Shown here piece by piece: positions 22,325-34,097 of a stretch of 64,000 bases of DNA. Each line of letters starts with the position of its first letter. The first letter of the stretch is position 1. Origin of the DNA: Gigaspora margarita (Eukaryota; Glomeromycota; Glomeromycetes; Diversisporales; Gigasporaceae); assembly GCA_009809945.1 (NCBI GenBank), contig WTPW01000294.1, positions 314,486-378,485 of the forward strand, given 5' to 3'. Both the position numbers and the translations under genes were made by a program. The notes under the pieces are model-generated. The model was not told the origin of the DNA and searched no databases. It was given only the letters and a program-made list of their open reading frames with translations.

Positions 22325-23709
22325 ATGTTAAATAGTTTCTCTTTAATAAAATTATTATTATTTTCGCTCATTTTTATATCGCAAAATTATTTAGCACTTC
22401 AGATCAATAGAAAGATCTTAGCACTAAAGCCGTTAGCAGAATTTTGGAATGTGTCAGTAAATGATGTGCCCGAGCTATTAATTATTGAGCAGAAGTTATC
22501 AAATGCGACGTCAATATTAACTCCATTATTATATAAATATAATGAAAGTTTTGGTGGTTCTTTCATAGATGTGAAAGCAAATTTGTTATTTATTAATACA
22601 ATAGACTTTACTAAAGTCCCAGAAATAAAATCCTCACCATACATGAAAGATTTTATTAATTTATTAAATTTTACACATGCAAATTACTCTACACACCAAT
22701 TAGAATCATCTTTAAATAGCTTAATCGAATTAATGAATAACACCAATCCAGTTAATATTATAATGGGCATTAGTCCAATTTATAATTGTATAGTTATAGA
22801 TTTAAGTCATAATGATGATAAAGTAAATGAAGCATTTTTAAATGCCACATTACCATTTGAACAATTTATTTTTATAAATTATGAAGATGACTCTGATGAT
22901 AATTCTAACAATTCATTATCCTTGAGATCTACATCTAATTCATCTAGTTCAAAGTGTCAAACTAAAAGACATATAGAGTTATACTTTCAAGGTGGAGAGG
23001 GTGTAGTTACCTATATTAATGGTGCACCTGAAGTACGTTGCTCAGCAGGTTTTTCAGCGGTTCATAGTTTAACTTTGGAGAAATATCTCTTTACTTCAGC
23101 CCGTTGTCTTCCTAGTAATACACAAGAAATTTATCATGCTGTGTGGGATTCACCAAATATACATCAAAACCCATTTGGTGTTTTAAGGGAATTTAAGTTA
23201 ACTGGTACAGATTATGCTTTAATTGAAAAACTTAATAATGAATACAAATTAAACCCTTTTATAAGAAATTCATTATGGAATGAGCTACCTTCATTATTTA
23301 TTGATTCTTTTAATTTTCAAGGAGTACAACTTCCTGCTAATCATCATTTATGTATATCTGGCTATGATTCACATGTTAAGTGTGGAAGTGTAACTAATCC
23401 TATTACAGTATTAATCCTATATCATTAAGACCAGGTAGCCATTCTGATCACTTTACACATATGATTAAAGCAATTATAGATGGGAATTTATCAGACAGGG
23501 ATAGAGGAGGCACAGTATTTAGCATGGAACCTGGTGGTGGAAATCCATTTTTAATGGTACATGGCATACTTACTGATGTTAGATATGTTGCAGCTCATGA
23601 TCATAGCATTGTTACAATACAGCCACTTTATCGTATAATACAGCAAAATTTAAATTTTAGTTCTTTTGGATTTGTAGATTTAGCTATATATCAACAGTTG
23701 CAACAATAA
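22325..23709 (+). CDS. Secreted S1 (chymotrypsin-fold) protease relative with catalytic residues lost
   Basis: The ATG at 22325 gives a signal peptide (residues 1-24, hydrophobic LIKLLLFSLIFI), a propeptide-like region to about 215 and a Ser/Asn-rich linker. The protease-like domain follows, with Cys239 and Cys261 placed like the disulfide around the catalytic His. At the His site the sequence is TSARC instead of T-A-x-H-C (Arg260, codon CGT). The catalytic Asp is kept (TDYALIE, Asp296). The frame closes at 23428. The rest continues in another frame, open from 23398, where the usual GDSGG reads RDRGG (Arg codon AGA at 23503-23505) and ends at 23709. The frame change needs a 1-base indel between about 23398 and 23428, or a short intron: GTGTAA at 23388 to CCAG at 23434 (47 nt) would restore frame. 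Both Arg changes are one base away from the normal residue. It is either a pseudoprotease or a dying gene copy. Confidence 0.75.
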
Positions 23710-23936
23710 TTTTAAAGTAATATAAACAAAACTTATCTATGCAAAACTTTTTATTAATACTATTATGTATTATTACACATTCTTATTACTCTTTTACTAA
23801 TTGCCTGTCATTTTACTTCCAGTTTAAATTTACAATATAATTTTTAACTTTGCTAAAATTTAATATTTTAACTTGATAAAAAAAGATAATAACCAATCTT
23901 TAAATAAAATATTAGTAATAATAAGCCTCTTAAATG

Positions 23937-24344
23937 TAGGGATGTCAAAAACCATGTTTTTTATTTTTTTGTGCTTTTGAACGTGTTTTAAACCATTTTT
24001 TATGTTATTATAAAATACCAGATATAATCAAGTCTCTCTAAATAGATGCTTTTAGATTTACTTTAAAACAAACATTTAAAGAATAATAAAAAAAGTATAC
24101 TTATATAATTAAGTATATATTTGGGCAAAATTTGATATATATTTAGAGAAAGTATGCATGTATAAAGAGTGTATCTTAGAAAAATCTAATTGCAATTATT
24201 AATTATATAGCATATATAATGTGAATAAAATTCCATATCTTATTAGTTCATAAATATATATAGTTTTTATTAATAATTTTAAATGTTTTAAAACTTTTAA
24301 AACATGTTTTAAAACATCTTGTTTTAAAATATTTGTTATCCTTA
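23937..24344. mobile_element. hAT-like MITE, TAGGGATGTCAAA type
   Basis: The left end is TAGGGATGTCAAAAACC; the right end TTGTTATCCTTA is its degraded inverse. Flanks CTTAAATG and CTTAATGT resemble an 8-bp duplication with one slip. Inner arms share AAAACATGTTTTAAAAC words. The same terminus occurs in the element at 27895. It lies 230 bp downstream of the protease gene; 23710-23936 is AT-rich 3' flank with no clear gene. Confidence 0.5.
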
Positions 24345-24719
24345 CTTAATGTGATTATAAAGAACTTTTTTATAACAAAAATTTTGCTAAACTTAGTAAT
24401 GTCTAGCATTTTTTTTAACCTATTTAATGATTTTGATCAATATATTTGTAGCTATAGCTACTGTATCTTCATCTTACAAAATTATTAATGGCTCAAAATT
24501 TTACCATAATAACCTTGTTGTGTTACTAATAAAAAATGCTTATATTACAATTTTGAATTAATCTTAACTCTAATTCTAACCTTATACTATCCTAAATATA
24601 TTATACTGGCTTAGTTATAGACATTAGTTACAAAACATTTATTGTAACCTATAGCTATAAATATATTATTACTAATAACTTTTTACTTATTATAATTTTT
24701 ATAAGAGTAAATTTATTCA

Positions 24720-25050
24720 TCGCCTCATGCGATGTGCCTTATATGTCACTCTTCCAATCATATTTCAAGATCAGGTATAACGTTACATGATTAAAAAGCA
24801 AAACAAATGTTCATTTTGTCAAAAATCGCCTATAACTTAAAATTGAGTACTGTATATGAAACCACTCTTTGGATTCTAACAAAGCAAATTCCTTGCAAAA
24901 TTTTACTATAAATCTCCTCCTAACCTGTACACACAATCTTTACCCCACCCTAACCCTAACCAATAAAAAAATGGGTTATTTTAATTGTGTTGGTTTTATG
25001 TTATACCTGATTTTATTGATNTGTGGCAGGTGCGACAATGTCGCACATGC
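24720..25050. mobile_element. MITE remnant with GTGCGACAATGTCGCAC hairpin
   Basis: GCGATGTGCC at about 24729-24738 is loosely inverted at 25029-25047, where GTGCGACAATGTCGCAC forms a perfect 7-bp-stem hairpin. The interior has ACCCCACCCTAACCCTAACC at 24942-24961, the longest telomere-like run outside 50385. The only ambiguous base (25021) is here. The small ORFs are chance. Confidence 0.45.
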
Positions 25051-25139
25051 AAAATAGAATTGTATTGTAATATATTTTTTATTATATTTGCAAAATAATT
25101 TATTAATATTTACAATTTTATTTAAATATTTATAATATA

Positions 25140-25373
25140 TATTTAGGCCATTAAAATAACAATATTTTTCAATATTTACTACTTTCAAAAGCTTTTTTCT
25201 AAAATTAATAGCCTAATTAGAATGTACATTATATATTGAATTTTAATAAATTTATATTTAGACCATTAAAGTAACAATAATTTTTAATATTTTCTACTTT
25301 CAAAAGCTTTTTTTCTAAAATTAATAGGCTAATTAGAATGTACATTATATATTGAAATTTAAATAAATTATAT
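25140..25373 (+). repeat. 115-bp unit, two tandem copies
   Basis: TATTTAGGCCATTAAAATAAC at 25140 recurs as TATTTAGACCATTAAAGTAAC at 25255; both continue with ACTTTCAAAAGC, CTAAAATTAATAG and AATTAGAATGTACATTATAT. The copies differ at only a few positions, indicating a recent duplication. Confidence 0.8.
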
Positions 25374-25385
25374 GTTTATAGAGTG

Positions 25386-25692
25386 AATCTATTTGTTACT
25401 AGTAGTGACAGTTACTAAAGTGTGATCAACCAATTAGATCAAGGATTATGTATAATTTGAAAAATGAAAAACTTAATTTTTTTTTAAAAATTGCCATTAT
25501 CTTGAAATTTCACTATAAAACCACTTTTTGTATTCTAACAAAAAAAATTTTTTGTAATTTTACTATATATTATGCTCTACACAAACCTAAATTATGGCTC
25601 TAACCTAAGTTTTAACACTTTGTTTTTGTTTTGAAAATAATATTACATGATCTACTTGGTTGATCATGCTCTGGTAACTGGCAACAAATATA
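25386..25692. mobile_element. MITE with TATTTGTTACTAG / CTGGTAACTGGCAACAAATA ends
   Basis: The left arm includes TGATCAACCAATTAGATCA and the right arm TGATCTACTTGGTTGATCA, inverted. The interior is AT-rich with CCTAAATTATGGCTCTAACC. No ORF. 25693-25934 is AT-rich with GATCTATCACA-type words. Confidence 0.6.
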
Positions 25693-25934
25693 TTTTTTTA
25701 TGTTTTTGTATATAAATATATAAAAAAAATATACTATAAACTTTTAAGCTTTGATATTCTTTTATTTATATATTACTCAATTGATGATCTATCACAAATC
25801 AATAGTAAGATCTACATTAATTACTGAATTAATGATTTATAACAGGTTTATTTAGATATATATATTTATGATTTTGAATTATCAAGTCCACCATTATTTT
25901 TTTATTACAATTTACTATTTACACCAGTATTGGC

Positions 25935-26790
25935 AAATAAAAGATCATAAAAATTTTTATGAAAATGATTATAAATGACATGTCATTTTAAAATGATAAT
26001 GTCATTTATTACAAAAAAATTTTATACAAAATCATAGCAAAATGACAAGTCATAAAAAATATTTTTATGAATGATATTAAAATGACAAATAAATAACAAT
26101 AATATATATGTGTATTTTTTTTAGTGCTGAATAAGTTTACTTAGTGAATAAAGTTAGAAATAAAATTTTGAGATCATAAGATTTTACAAAATTTTATTAA
26201 TAAAATTTTATAAAATCTTACTATTCTAAAAATTTTACTAATTAATTCTAACTTTATATACTAAACAAACTTGTTCAACACAAAAAACATACATATATAA
26301 TATACATTATAATATTTGTAGAGGGCTATATATCGATAGTAATCCCCTAGATTACAATTGATATTATTGTTAGTGATTACTAAAGATATCTAGCAAAAAA
26401 TTTGTTAGATTTTTTCAAAAGTTGACATTAATTTTATTGATAATGACTAATTCAAATAGGCCCAAATTTTTACTGTATATAGTATTTATATTCATTTAAA
26501 ATATATTTAAATTTTAGCCAATTTGGATTAATAATTCTTGAGAATCGCCTGTAAGCTATAGTTAATTTTTTTAAAAATTAATTATAGTTTACAAGCGATT
26601 TCTCAAGAACTATTAATTACTGTCATTTATTTGTCATTTTAATCATTTATAAAATATTTTTATGAATTGTCATTTTGTTATGATTTTATATAAATTTTTT
26701 TTATGATAAATGACATTGTCATTTTAAAATGACATATCATTTATAGTAATTTTCATAAACATTTTTATGACCTTGTCTTTTGCCATCACT
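25935..26790. mobile_element. Foldback element with about 160-bp arms, carrying nested insert
   Basis: The left arm 25940-26095 (GATCATAAAAATTTTTATGA, AAATGACATGTCATTTTAAA, AAAATGACAAATAA) is inverted at 26617-26785. GACATGTCATTTTAAAATGA repeats make each arm locally self-complementary. Inside are the MITE at 26125-26285 and a hairpin at 26528-26612 (ATTCTTGAGAATCGC / GCGATTTCTCAAGAA). Confidence 0.7.
26125..26285. mobile_element. Nested MITE, GTGCTGAACAAGTTTACTTA family
   Basis: AGTGCTGAATAAGTTTACTT at about 26125 is inverted at 26262-26283 (AAACAAACTTGTTCAACAC). The interior ATAAGATTTTACAAAATTTT / AAAATTTTATAAAATCTTA is a second inverted repeat, as in the copies at 7630, 58135 and 59041-59150. 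Confidence 0.65.
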
Positions 26791-26799
26791 GATTTATAC

Positions 26800-27886
26800 C
26801 ATCTAATTTTCCCATGTGCAAAATGATTGGTAAAAATGTACAGGACATTCGTGACGGGATGATAATTTTATTATAAGGAGAATTGTACTTAACATCGCTT
26901 ATATCATATATTGTTATCTTTTTATACCCAGCTTCTATTTATTTGTAACCATGCTTTTGACAAGAGGGAGGTTTAGATTTCATATAAGAATTATAACTTG
27001 TAGTGCACAGGTGCAGAACAAGGTAAAAATGTTGAAAGAAAATAAAATGCGACCAGACTATCTAGTATATTAGTTACATCTTTTAGTTTTATAAATTAAT
27101 TTAACATATGATCTAACTACAAAACAGGATAAAATTTATTAATTAAGTATGTCTACTGTTACATAAAAAATATAAATAGTTGCGTGTTTTTTTGAAATCA
27201 GCAATCAACACATAAGTGAATCTACGCCCATATTATTATTTTCACTCGGATTTCTTTATCAAAATTTATGGACGTTATTAAATATTATGACAATACATGA
27301 TGGGAATGGTGCTCCATTTCATAACTTTTCTCTTCTCTATTGTATACTGTGCTTTATCTTCTCATATAAGCCACAAATCTGGCAATCCTCGCGATAAAAA
27401 CCCCAGCGTGATTTCGTCAAAGCATAGGACTATTTCACTAACAATCACTTTAAGACAACTTAGTCATAGACAATTAATTTACAGATACGTAATTCTACTT
27501 TACAAACGGTTAATTCCCAAACAAATTCGTTTTGTAGATAATATGTTTCAACAATTTTATTATAAATTGCACTAATTATAAATTTAAATCCCTAAAGACA
27601 ATGACGGGAATAAATTTGTTTGTGAAATCAGATGTCAATAAAATAACTAGTTATGAAACATACTTATCTGTGAATACTGTGGTTTGCGAAATTATGTGAA
27701 ATTTGCAATTTGAATCTTAAGGCAGTTGGTTGATAGCGATGGAGAATGGTTCATAACTCGTTCCATCATAAGATATTATCTGTATTACACCAGCACATTA
27801 ACATGTGAAAACAGATTTTTAACATCCAATCAAATGCAAGATTTGTGAACTCGGTATTCTATATGGCAGGAAAACATGCACTCCGT
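26800..27886. other. Mixed-composition stretch, no gene assigned
   Basis: Composition is less AT-biased and without obvious repeats, so this may be host intergenic or intron-split coding DNA. The frame at 27297-27575 (92 codons; an N-terminal hydrophobic stretch MVLHFITFLFSIVYC, then basic residues) has no recognised domain. Confidence 0.3.
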
Positions 27887-27894
27887 GATGCAAG

Positions 27895-28171
27895 TAGGGA
27901 TGTCAAACTACCTTATTTTAGTAATTTATGTAACTTTGTGTAAATTTTGTAAATAAGTTTTTCATGTAATTTTGAACATATAAAATTTAGTTTCTGAGAT
28001 CAAAATTTTCGAAAATTTAAGAGTTGTCAAGTGATGCAATAATACAGGTCAAATTTTTTGTAAATTTGATACTTTATGTATAACGTATGAAAATTACATG
28101 AAATTTAATTATTGAAGCTAAGTAAAAAATTATATGTAGTATAAACTTGTAATTTATGCAACCCAACCCTT
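27895..28171. mobile_element. hAT-like MITE with exact 8-bp target duplication
   Basis: GATGCAAG is present at 27887-27894 and 28172-28179. The element starts TAGGGATGTCAAACTACC and ends GCAACCCAACCCTT. Inner arms share GTAATTTATG, AATTTTGTAAAT and ATGTAATTTTGAA words in both orientations. It shares its end with the element at 23937. 277 bp. Confidence 0.7.
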
Positions 28172-28179
28172 GATGCAAG

Positions 28180-29355
28180 CATGGCTACGTTCCTGGATCT
28201 TTAGTTCGATTATTATAGAGTCCGATCTCCAAATTTGGTATATTCTCAAACTGTATTATGCAAACCAAACTTCATTTGTAATTGAAAAATGTTACCCGCA
28301 CCAAGTTATATTCGAATTTGGCAAAAACATAATTTTTATTTTTGGGGCAGTATCCGCCCATTCTACTGCAAAACCCCCATATTGTTCTTTACACGACGGC
28401 AGTCATGACTCCAGTAATGGATATAAACAATGAAAATAATAGAGTGATATGTTGATCTGACCAAAAAGAGTAAATATTGCAAATGTTTTGAAAATTGCCA
28501 GACAAAAATAAGGATTCTACGATCAAATGGTTTAAAATTACTGACTAGTTACCTGTTACTGGATAAAGTTCAAAAGTAGAAACATCTATCAAAAATAAAA
28601 ATTTGTGCCACTTCCAGTTTTCTAGAAGCTAATTTTCCCTATTTAACATATGAGCTTCTCACCTCGACTAATATAGAAAAATACTCCTTTTCTAAACTAG
28701 CACAGTTTTTTTTTTATAAAAATTCGAGATATTTTACTAAATAAATTATAATTTGATTGATATTTTCTTTAAATGAATGGAACTGATAACTGCGATCCTA
28801 ACTCTTTAAGTAATGCAATGTTTAATTCAGATGATCGTCATTTTTTTCATTTATTTCTTTATTTGAAGGAGCACTTTTCTCTTCCTTATAAAATCGACCA
28901 AACCCCTCTAAGCCTTCAATTCTAAGCATTTATTTAAACCATTCATTTAAACCATTCATTAGATGTTATACATGGTACCTATGCAGCAATTATTATTTCT
29001 TTGGCGATTCATAATAATTTAGCTTGTTATAATAGTATTTATTGTCATTTCATCTCTGATCAACAAACTAATTTTCGAAATAAAAATCCTTATAATATGT
29101 GCTATCTCAATATTTTTCTCCATTTTTAATATCCTACGCAAAAGAAATTCAAATTATCTTTCTTACAAAATCGTGCTATATTTTATCTTTTTTTTTTAAT
29201 CATATCACGCTTCCAAGTTTTTTCTAATATATGCACGTTATGTAAATTTCAGTCAATCATATAACGCTAGAATACAAAATTACTTTGTGGACTCTAACGA
29301 CCTTATTTATAATTTCGTTGATGGCTAATACTTTTTTCAATTATTGTGGCACTGT
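28180..29355. other. No recognised gene
   Basis: Mixed sequence with few repeats. The frame at 28170-28433 begins inside the MITE flank and has no domain. This is the upstream region of the small membrane protein; no promoter element could be singled out. A short tandem AACCATTCATTTAAACCATTCATT is at 28936-28960. Confidence 0.3.
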
Positions 29356-29832
29356 ATGAACAATAATAATCAAGGAATGAATAGAGAGGAAGCGGTAATA
29401 GAAGAAACTGAAGAAGAAAACACGCAACTGAATGCAAAAGATAACAAAATTTTATTTGCACAACAATGTTGTTTTCGGATAATATTTTTAACATCGACAA
29501 CTGGTTTCATTGGGCTTGCTTTCTTTCTAGCCAGCTCAAATATTTCGGGCACTACAATTAATCTCTTAATAGTTTTTTTGAGCGGTTTAATTGGTAGTAT
29601 ACTTTTGAGACGAGTTTTTTCAACAAACACTCGAATTGATAGAACATCCTCTATTGACTACATGTTATCCTCTCGAAAAATAAAAGAAAAAATCATTGAA
29701 ATGTTCACTTTTGAAGCACACAATTATAGTCATGGTTTCATTTTGAAAGATGTTAATAAACATAGTCCTTTGAATTCAAGACAACTCGAAATTTTTATCG
29801 TATCGCATTATATACAGTATATATATATTTGA
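29356..29832 (+). CDS. Small two-helix membrane protein, unrecognised
   Basis: 158 codons from the ATG at 29356. The N terminus (1-35) is polar and acidic (EEAVIEETEEEN); residues about 40-58 (FRIIFLTSTTGFIGLAFFLA) and 65-84 (TTINLLIVFLSGLIGSILL) are hydrophobic and separated by a short SNISGT turn, so a helical hairpin in a membrane is likely. A basic, soluble C-terminal half follows. No family was recognised. It lies in a repeat-poor segment and its codon use is varied, supporting a real gene; the C terminus could change if there is an intron near GTATCG at about 29797. Confidence 0.45.
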   Translation: MNNNNQGMNREEAVIEETEEENTQLNAKDNKILFAQQCCFRIIFLTSTTGFIGLAFFLASSNISGTTINLLIVFLSGLIGSILLRRVFSTNTRIDRTSSIDYMLSSRKIKEKIIEMFTFEAHNYSHGFILKDVNKHSPLNSRQLEIFIVSHYIQYIYI

Positions 29833-31780
29833 ATCATTGTATGATTACTTAAATAAATTAGACTACTCTTTATGAGCCGGGTCGGTCAACAAATGGAATA
29901 TTAAATAGATTTTTTATATAGCATCTTTTCAGGTTAGAAATTGGCTAAAAAAATCATTAGTCATTTATAATAACAAATATAAATATAATATAGTAATAAG
30001 GAACAGAAAATAATCGGATGTATAGAAAATTAATCTACATAAAAGATTAATGTGCTGGAATTTCTCAAGCGTAAAACTTTTTGTTATGAGCTACTTTTTT
30101 TTTTTTTTTTTTTGGACTGGTTTATCAAAACTTTATAAATAATAAAGTAAATAAAGTTATTGTTTAAGCATTTTCATGTTACAGTATTATTACCGGTATG
30201 CTTTTTTGTAAAACAAAATAAATTAGTCAAGTATTGAATACAGTATCACTACAATTATTAGCGAATCAAAGTAACATTTAATAAGCGTATCTCGAAATAT
30301 TGTCATTTATATTATTGACTTTTATCTAAATGATTCGAGAATAGCTAAAAAAAAAAAACTACATCATAATGATTGTGCACCATTTCGATAACTATGAAAT
30401 CGCATCTAGGTTGATGCTTGAGAGCACCCATAGTTTTACAAAGTTTTAACAAAATGAATGCAATAATCACTCTGAGGAATTTAAATTGAATTAAAAAATA
30501 ATAATCCTTTTCATATTTTATTTCGTTGTGTATTATTTCAAAATCAATGATCTATAACTTTCTACAACTTCATAACTCTTATTTATTTTTATGTGTAAAC
30601 TTATTTATATAACAATGAATTCTTTTACGGTCGTACATTTTCTTTCGAAATTCTATCAAAAAAAGTTATTATTTCTCCGGATAACTCTTATTTCTTTTTC
30701 TGATTTCGAAATTTCAAAACAGAGATAGGGCTTTTCGAACTCTCATTTATTTTCAAAATTTAGTTAACTCTGAAATTTCCTATTGTTATTGATTTAATTT
30801 TGGTTTATTATAATTCAAAAAATTGTTGGTTGTTTTGCAACTGAGAAGTAACATTCATCATTAATGTAATGCACTGCCATTCCCAATTTATATTAATTAT
30901 TAATTATCGTTGTGTTACTGCATTCATAAATTTATCATTCACTAATATAAAGGTAATAAAGATCCGATATTTAATAGTTAAGGACGATATTTGATGTCAT
31001 GACACTCAATATTTGGTTGATTCATGAATTTTACCATGATTTACCATAAAAAATTTTGTTACGATACTATCATGATTAATGAATTAACATACTTGATTAT
31101 AACTTACTCATCGATATTAATATATTAGGCTTAACATTTCAACAACATTTAGCTTTAGCACACTGATCACATTTTGAATATAATCGTAACTTTATTGGTT
31201 GGTAGATCAACATAAAACTACAAATTACAAGAATCGCTAACCAAAAATTTACGAAAAATGTAAAAATCTAAGAATTTAATCATTTGAATCTTTAGTAGAA
31301 CTGGGATTTTTCTTAATATTTGCTAATATGTTCACTATTTGTTATTAATATTAATTGTTCTTGCACTTGCACTTGCTTTCAAATTCGTGTAACATTTGGT
31401 TGAGCTATGTTTTCGCTTAAACTAGGTTGTAAATATTAGGCAATCAAGCAACAGGAGCAAATTCACGTTTCATGATTTTAAAAGAGTTGCTTAAAGGCAT
31501 TAAATAAGAGGATATATATATATATTATTTGAATTATTGTACTAATTTTATATTAATATTGTTGTGATTGCATTATAAATATATATATTACTAAATAGAT
31601 TCTCTTATAAAGCATTTTTTAAGCTAGAAATTGACTATAATAATAAATTGACAACAAATACAAATATAATTCATTAATAAGAGTCGGAAATAATCGAATG
31701 TATAGCAGATTTTGCTAATATATGAGTTCTTTATTTCATCTTTTTTAACCCTAAATCATTTTTAATAACAATATTTATTC
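29833..31780. other. No recognised gene
   Basis: AT-rich intergenic-looking DNA with short homopolymers (T run near 30089-30111) and scattered GGTCGG and ATATATAT words. No open frame of note on either strand. Confidence 0.4.
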
Positions 31781-31789
31781 TTATAACAT

Positions 31790-32240
31790 GTCCCATCTTT
31801 GCAAATTTTTGAACATGAATAAATGTCTTATGTTCATCTTTTCAACTCCAATTCCAGACGCTAATATTAAAAATTCCTTAAACAAGTTCCATATCAACAG
31901 CCTTTTGAAAATGAATAAATGCTTAATATTGATTCTCTTTAATCCATTTAGCAAGAATTACTTGTGCCTTAGGATTGATTTAATGATCTAGACACCAAAT
32001 AATAGAAGTTTGCTTCTTGTTAACTAGAAATTGATCCATATATTAAAGATTGAATCCAGATCGATATTGCATTTTAATCTTTTTTTACTATATAAATCAA
32101 ATAATTCTTTAACCATGAGTTATCATCTTTTAAATATAATTGCAATTATTTTTGTAGTTTAATCTGATGAACAAATAATTTTTTCTGAATATTTTGCAGT
32201 TATATTATTTAACACTTTAAACACAAGGAAAATATTAGTT
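31790..32240 (-). pseudogene. Sel1-repeat gene remnant
   Basis: Read leftward from about 32125, fragments resemble the tail of fungal kinase/Sel1 proteins: ELFDLYSKKRLKCNIDLDSI, then near 31980 PKAQVILAKWIKENQY, then KAFIHFQKAVDMELV and, near 31850, IGVEK-like and TFIHVQKFAKMGH. These are the KAFxxFQKxAxMG cores of Sel1 repeats. Several stops and frame changes interrupt it. The plus-strand frame 31788-31991 is its shadow. Confidence 0.5.
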
Positions 32241-33790
32241 ATGAAAAGCATTAATGTTATATAAAATTATGTTATATAAAATTATTTCATAATATTATTT
32301 AAACTTTTTATGTAGCATATGACTACTTGTCAAACAACATTCGCTTAATTAATTACTGTATAAATTGTCATAAAAATTGGCTACTATTAGTAGTAGAGTT
32401 TCGACGGGTACAAATTAGTTAACTAGGTAATCAGCATAATTTCGAAATCAGATAGCCGGATGAAAAAAGCTAACAATATTACTGTTAAAAAATTTTTTCA
32501 AAAAATAAAGCGAAACTTAATTAATGGAATATTCGCTTATAAGTAAAATACTTGGGATATTAATCATTTTTCACAATAAAGTTTTTTTCGTACTCAAACT
32601 GTATAAGTAATTTGTAAACATATGTCACTTGTTTTCACCCAATTTATCGTGATACCAACCGGTTGACCTGGGTTTGTTCGACCCAATTCGGAATTCTAGT
32701 TAGTTAGAGGCAGAAAAGGCACAGTACATTCGATAAGAATGATTATATAATATCTATTCCTTGCAGAGCCTTAACCGGATTTTATAATAAAAAGTTTATT
32801 TTCTTAAAATACTAAATCTAAAAATTTAATATTTAAATAAAAGATATCAAGAAACTGTGTTAAACGAAAATATTAGCATTGACAGCACTTAAAGTTGCCG
32901 AGATAATGAGTAACGAAAAGGCGATGGTGATACAAATGTCGAAATAATGTCGAAATAATTGCGAAAAAAATAATAATAATATAATGGGCTAAAACTTGTA
33001 TTATTAATAAAACATATATCATGATACAGTAATCTTGTCCATTTACATATTCACTTATAATATTAAACTAGAATCTGGAACCGAGTTCGCTTTCCGCATG
33101 TTACAGTTTGAATCTGTTCTAACACATGAAAAATAAACAAGTACTACAGTACTAAACTATATCAAACTATAAAAAATTTGTTGGCCTACTTACAAAATAC
33201 CACGGCTGAAATTTTCTAATCTTGAACGACAATTTCTTGACAACTATTTAACTGAATTTAATAGAAATTTCTTTAAAAAATTTCTATTGAGCTTTATCGA
33301 GAAGTTTTCGTTCAAAATTTAAAAATTTTGAAATGCGGCTATTTGGGAGTGGCAAAATTACTCCAAATTTGGATTTATATTTTTCGACAACTGTTCAAGA
33401 GAATTTATTGAAAATTTTTTAAAAAAATTCTATCGGGATAATTGTTGAGAAGTTTGTTTAAAAATTAAGAATACTTTGATAGCTTACATATTAATTATCA
33501 TGTGATACTCCACATAGAAATACCGTGATCTTGTACTGTCTGTAGACTAGAATTATGATTCGGTCATTGCAACGAGTATACCGGTAGTTGAGGTAAAATA
33601 ATGTCCAAAAAATTCCGAAGAATAGAACTAATTACATATAGCGTACAATAATAAAATCGCAAAATCGATCGCATAATTTTAAATTTATTTTGCATCCATC
33701 GCATAATCAACCTCAGTTCAACGCATAATTTACCTCATCGCATCGCATAATCCTGGACACCCTACCTAGTATTTAGCTAAAATACTATCC
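32241..33790. other. Intergenic, scattered repeat ends
   Basis: Contains GTGATACCAACCGGTTGACC at about 32648-32668 (related to the TATCACTA repeats at 19.9 and 20.5 kb), a hairpin AATAGAAATTT/AAATTTCTATT at 33261-33289, and at 33650-33764 several ATCGCATAAT words ending TCCTGGACACCCTA, which looks like a hAT MITE terminus without an identified partner. No gene. Confidence 0.4.
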
Positions 33791-33794
33791 AACT

Positions 33795-34097
33795 ATCGTT
33801 CAAGACTTCTAAACCTTGAACTGGTGGGCAGAAAGAGGCGTAGAAAGGCTTGGTCCGGGTTCGGAGAGTCTTGTGGTGCGAAATTGGATAAGAAGATAAG
33901 TATATCGATTTAGTTCTTCTTACTATTCTTGTATGAGAGTATTTATTCAATTCAAATTCTTTAAGTCTATCTCAGTTTTGTCGTATGGGATTTTCCAACC
34001 GGGGGTTCGTCCACGATAGGCACGTGATTAAACGGTTCCACAAGTCTTGTGAAGTCACGGGTAATTTTAGCCGGGGCCTTATCAAAAAAAAAAAAAA
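33795..34097 (+). repeat. LTR-related or SINE-like dispersed repeat with A-run
   Basis: CAAGACTTCTAAACCTTGAACTG-type sequence, GGCAGAAAGAGGCGTAG, TTGGTCCGGGTTCGGAGAG and, further on, GTCACGGGT are found inverted in the solo LTR at about 2320-2500. The segment ends in a run of 14 A (34084-34097). It may be a fragment of the same LTR family or a poly(A) retroelement that shares the segment. Copies are too diverged to fix ends. Confidence 0.45.

Noticed and set aside
23390-23408. 19-nt intron GTAACTAATCCTATTACAG in the protease gene
   Set aside because: It is too short for known fungal spliceosomal introns and its removal does not lead into the open downstream frame.
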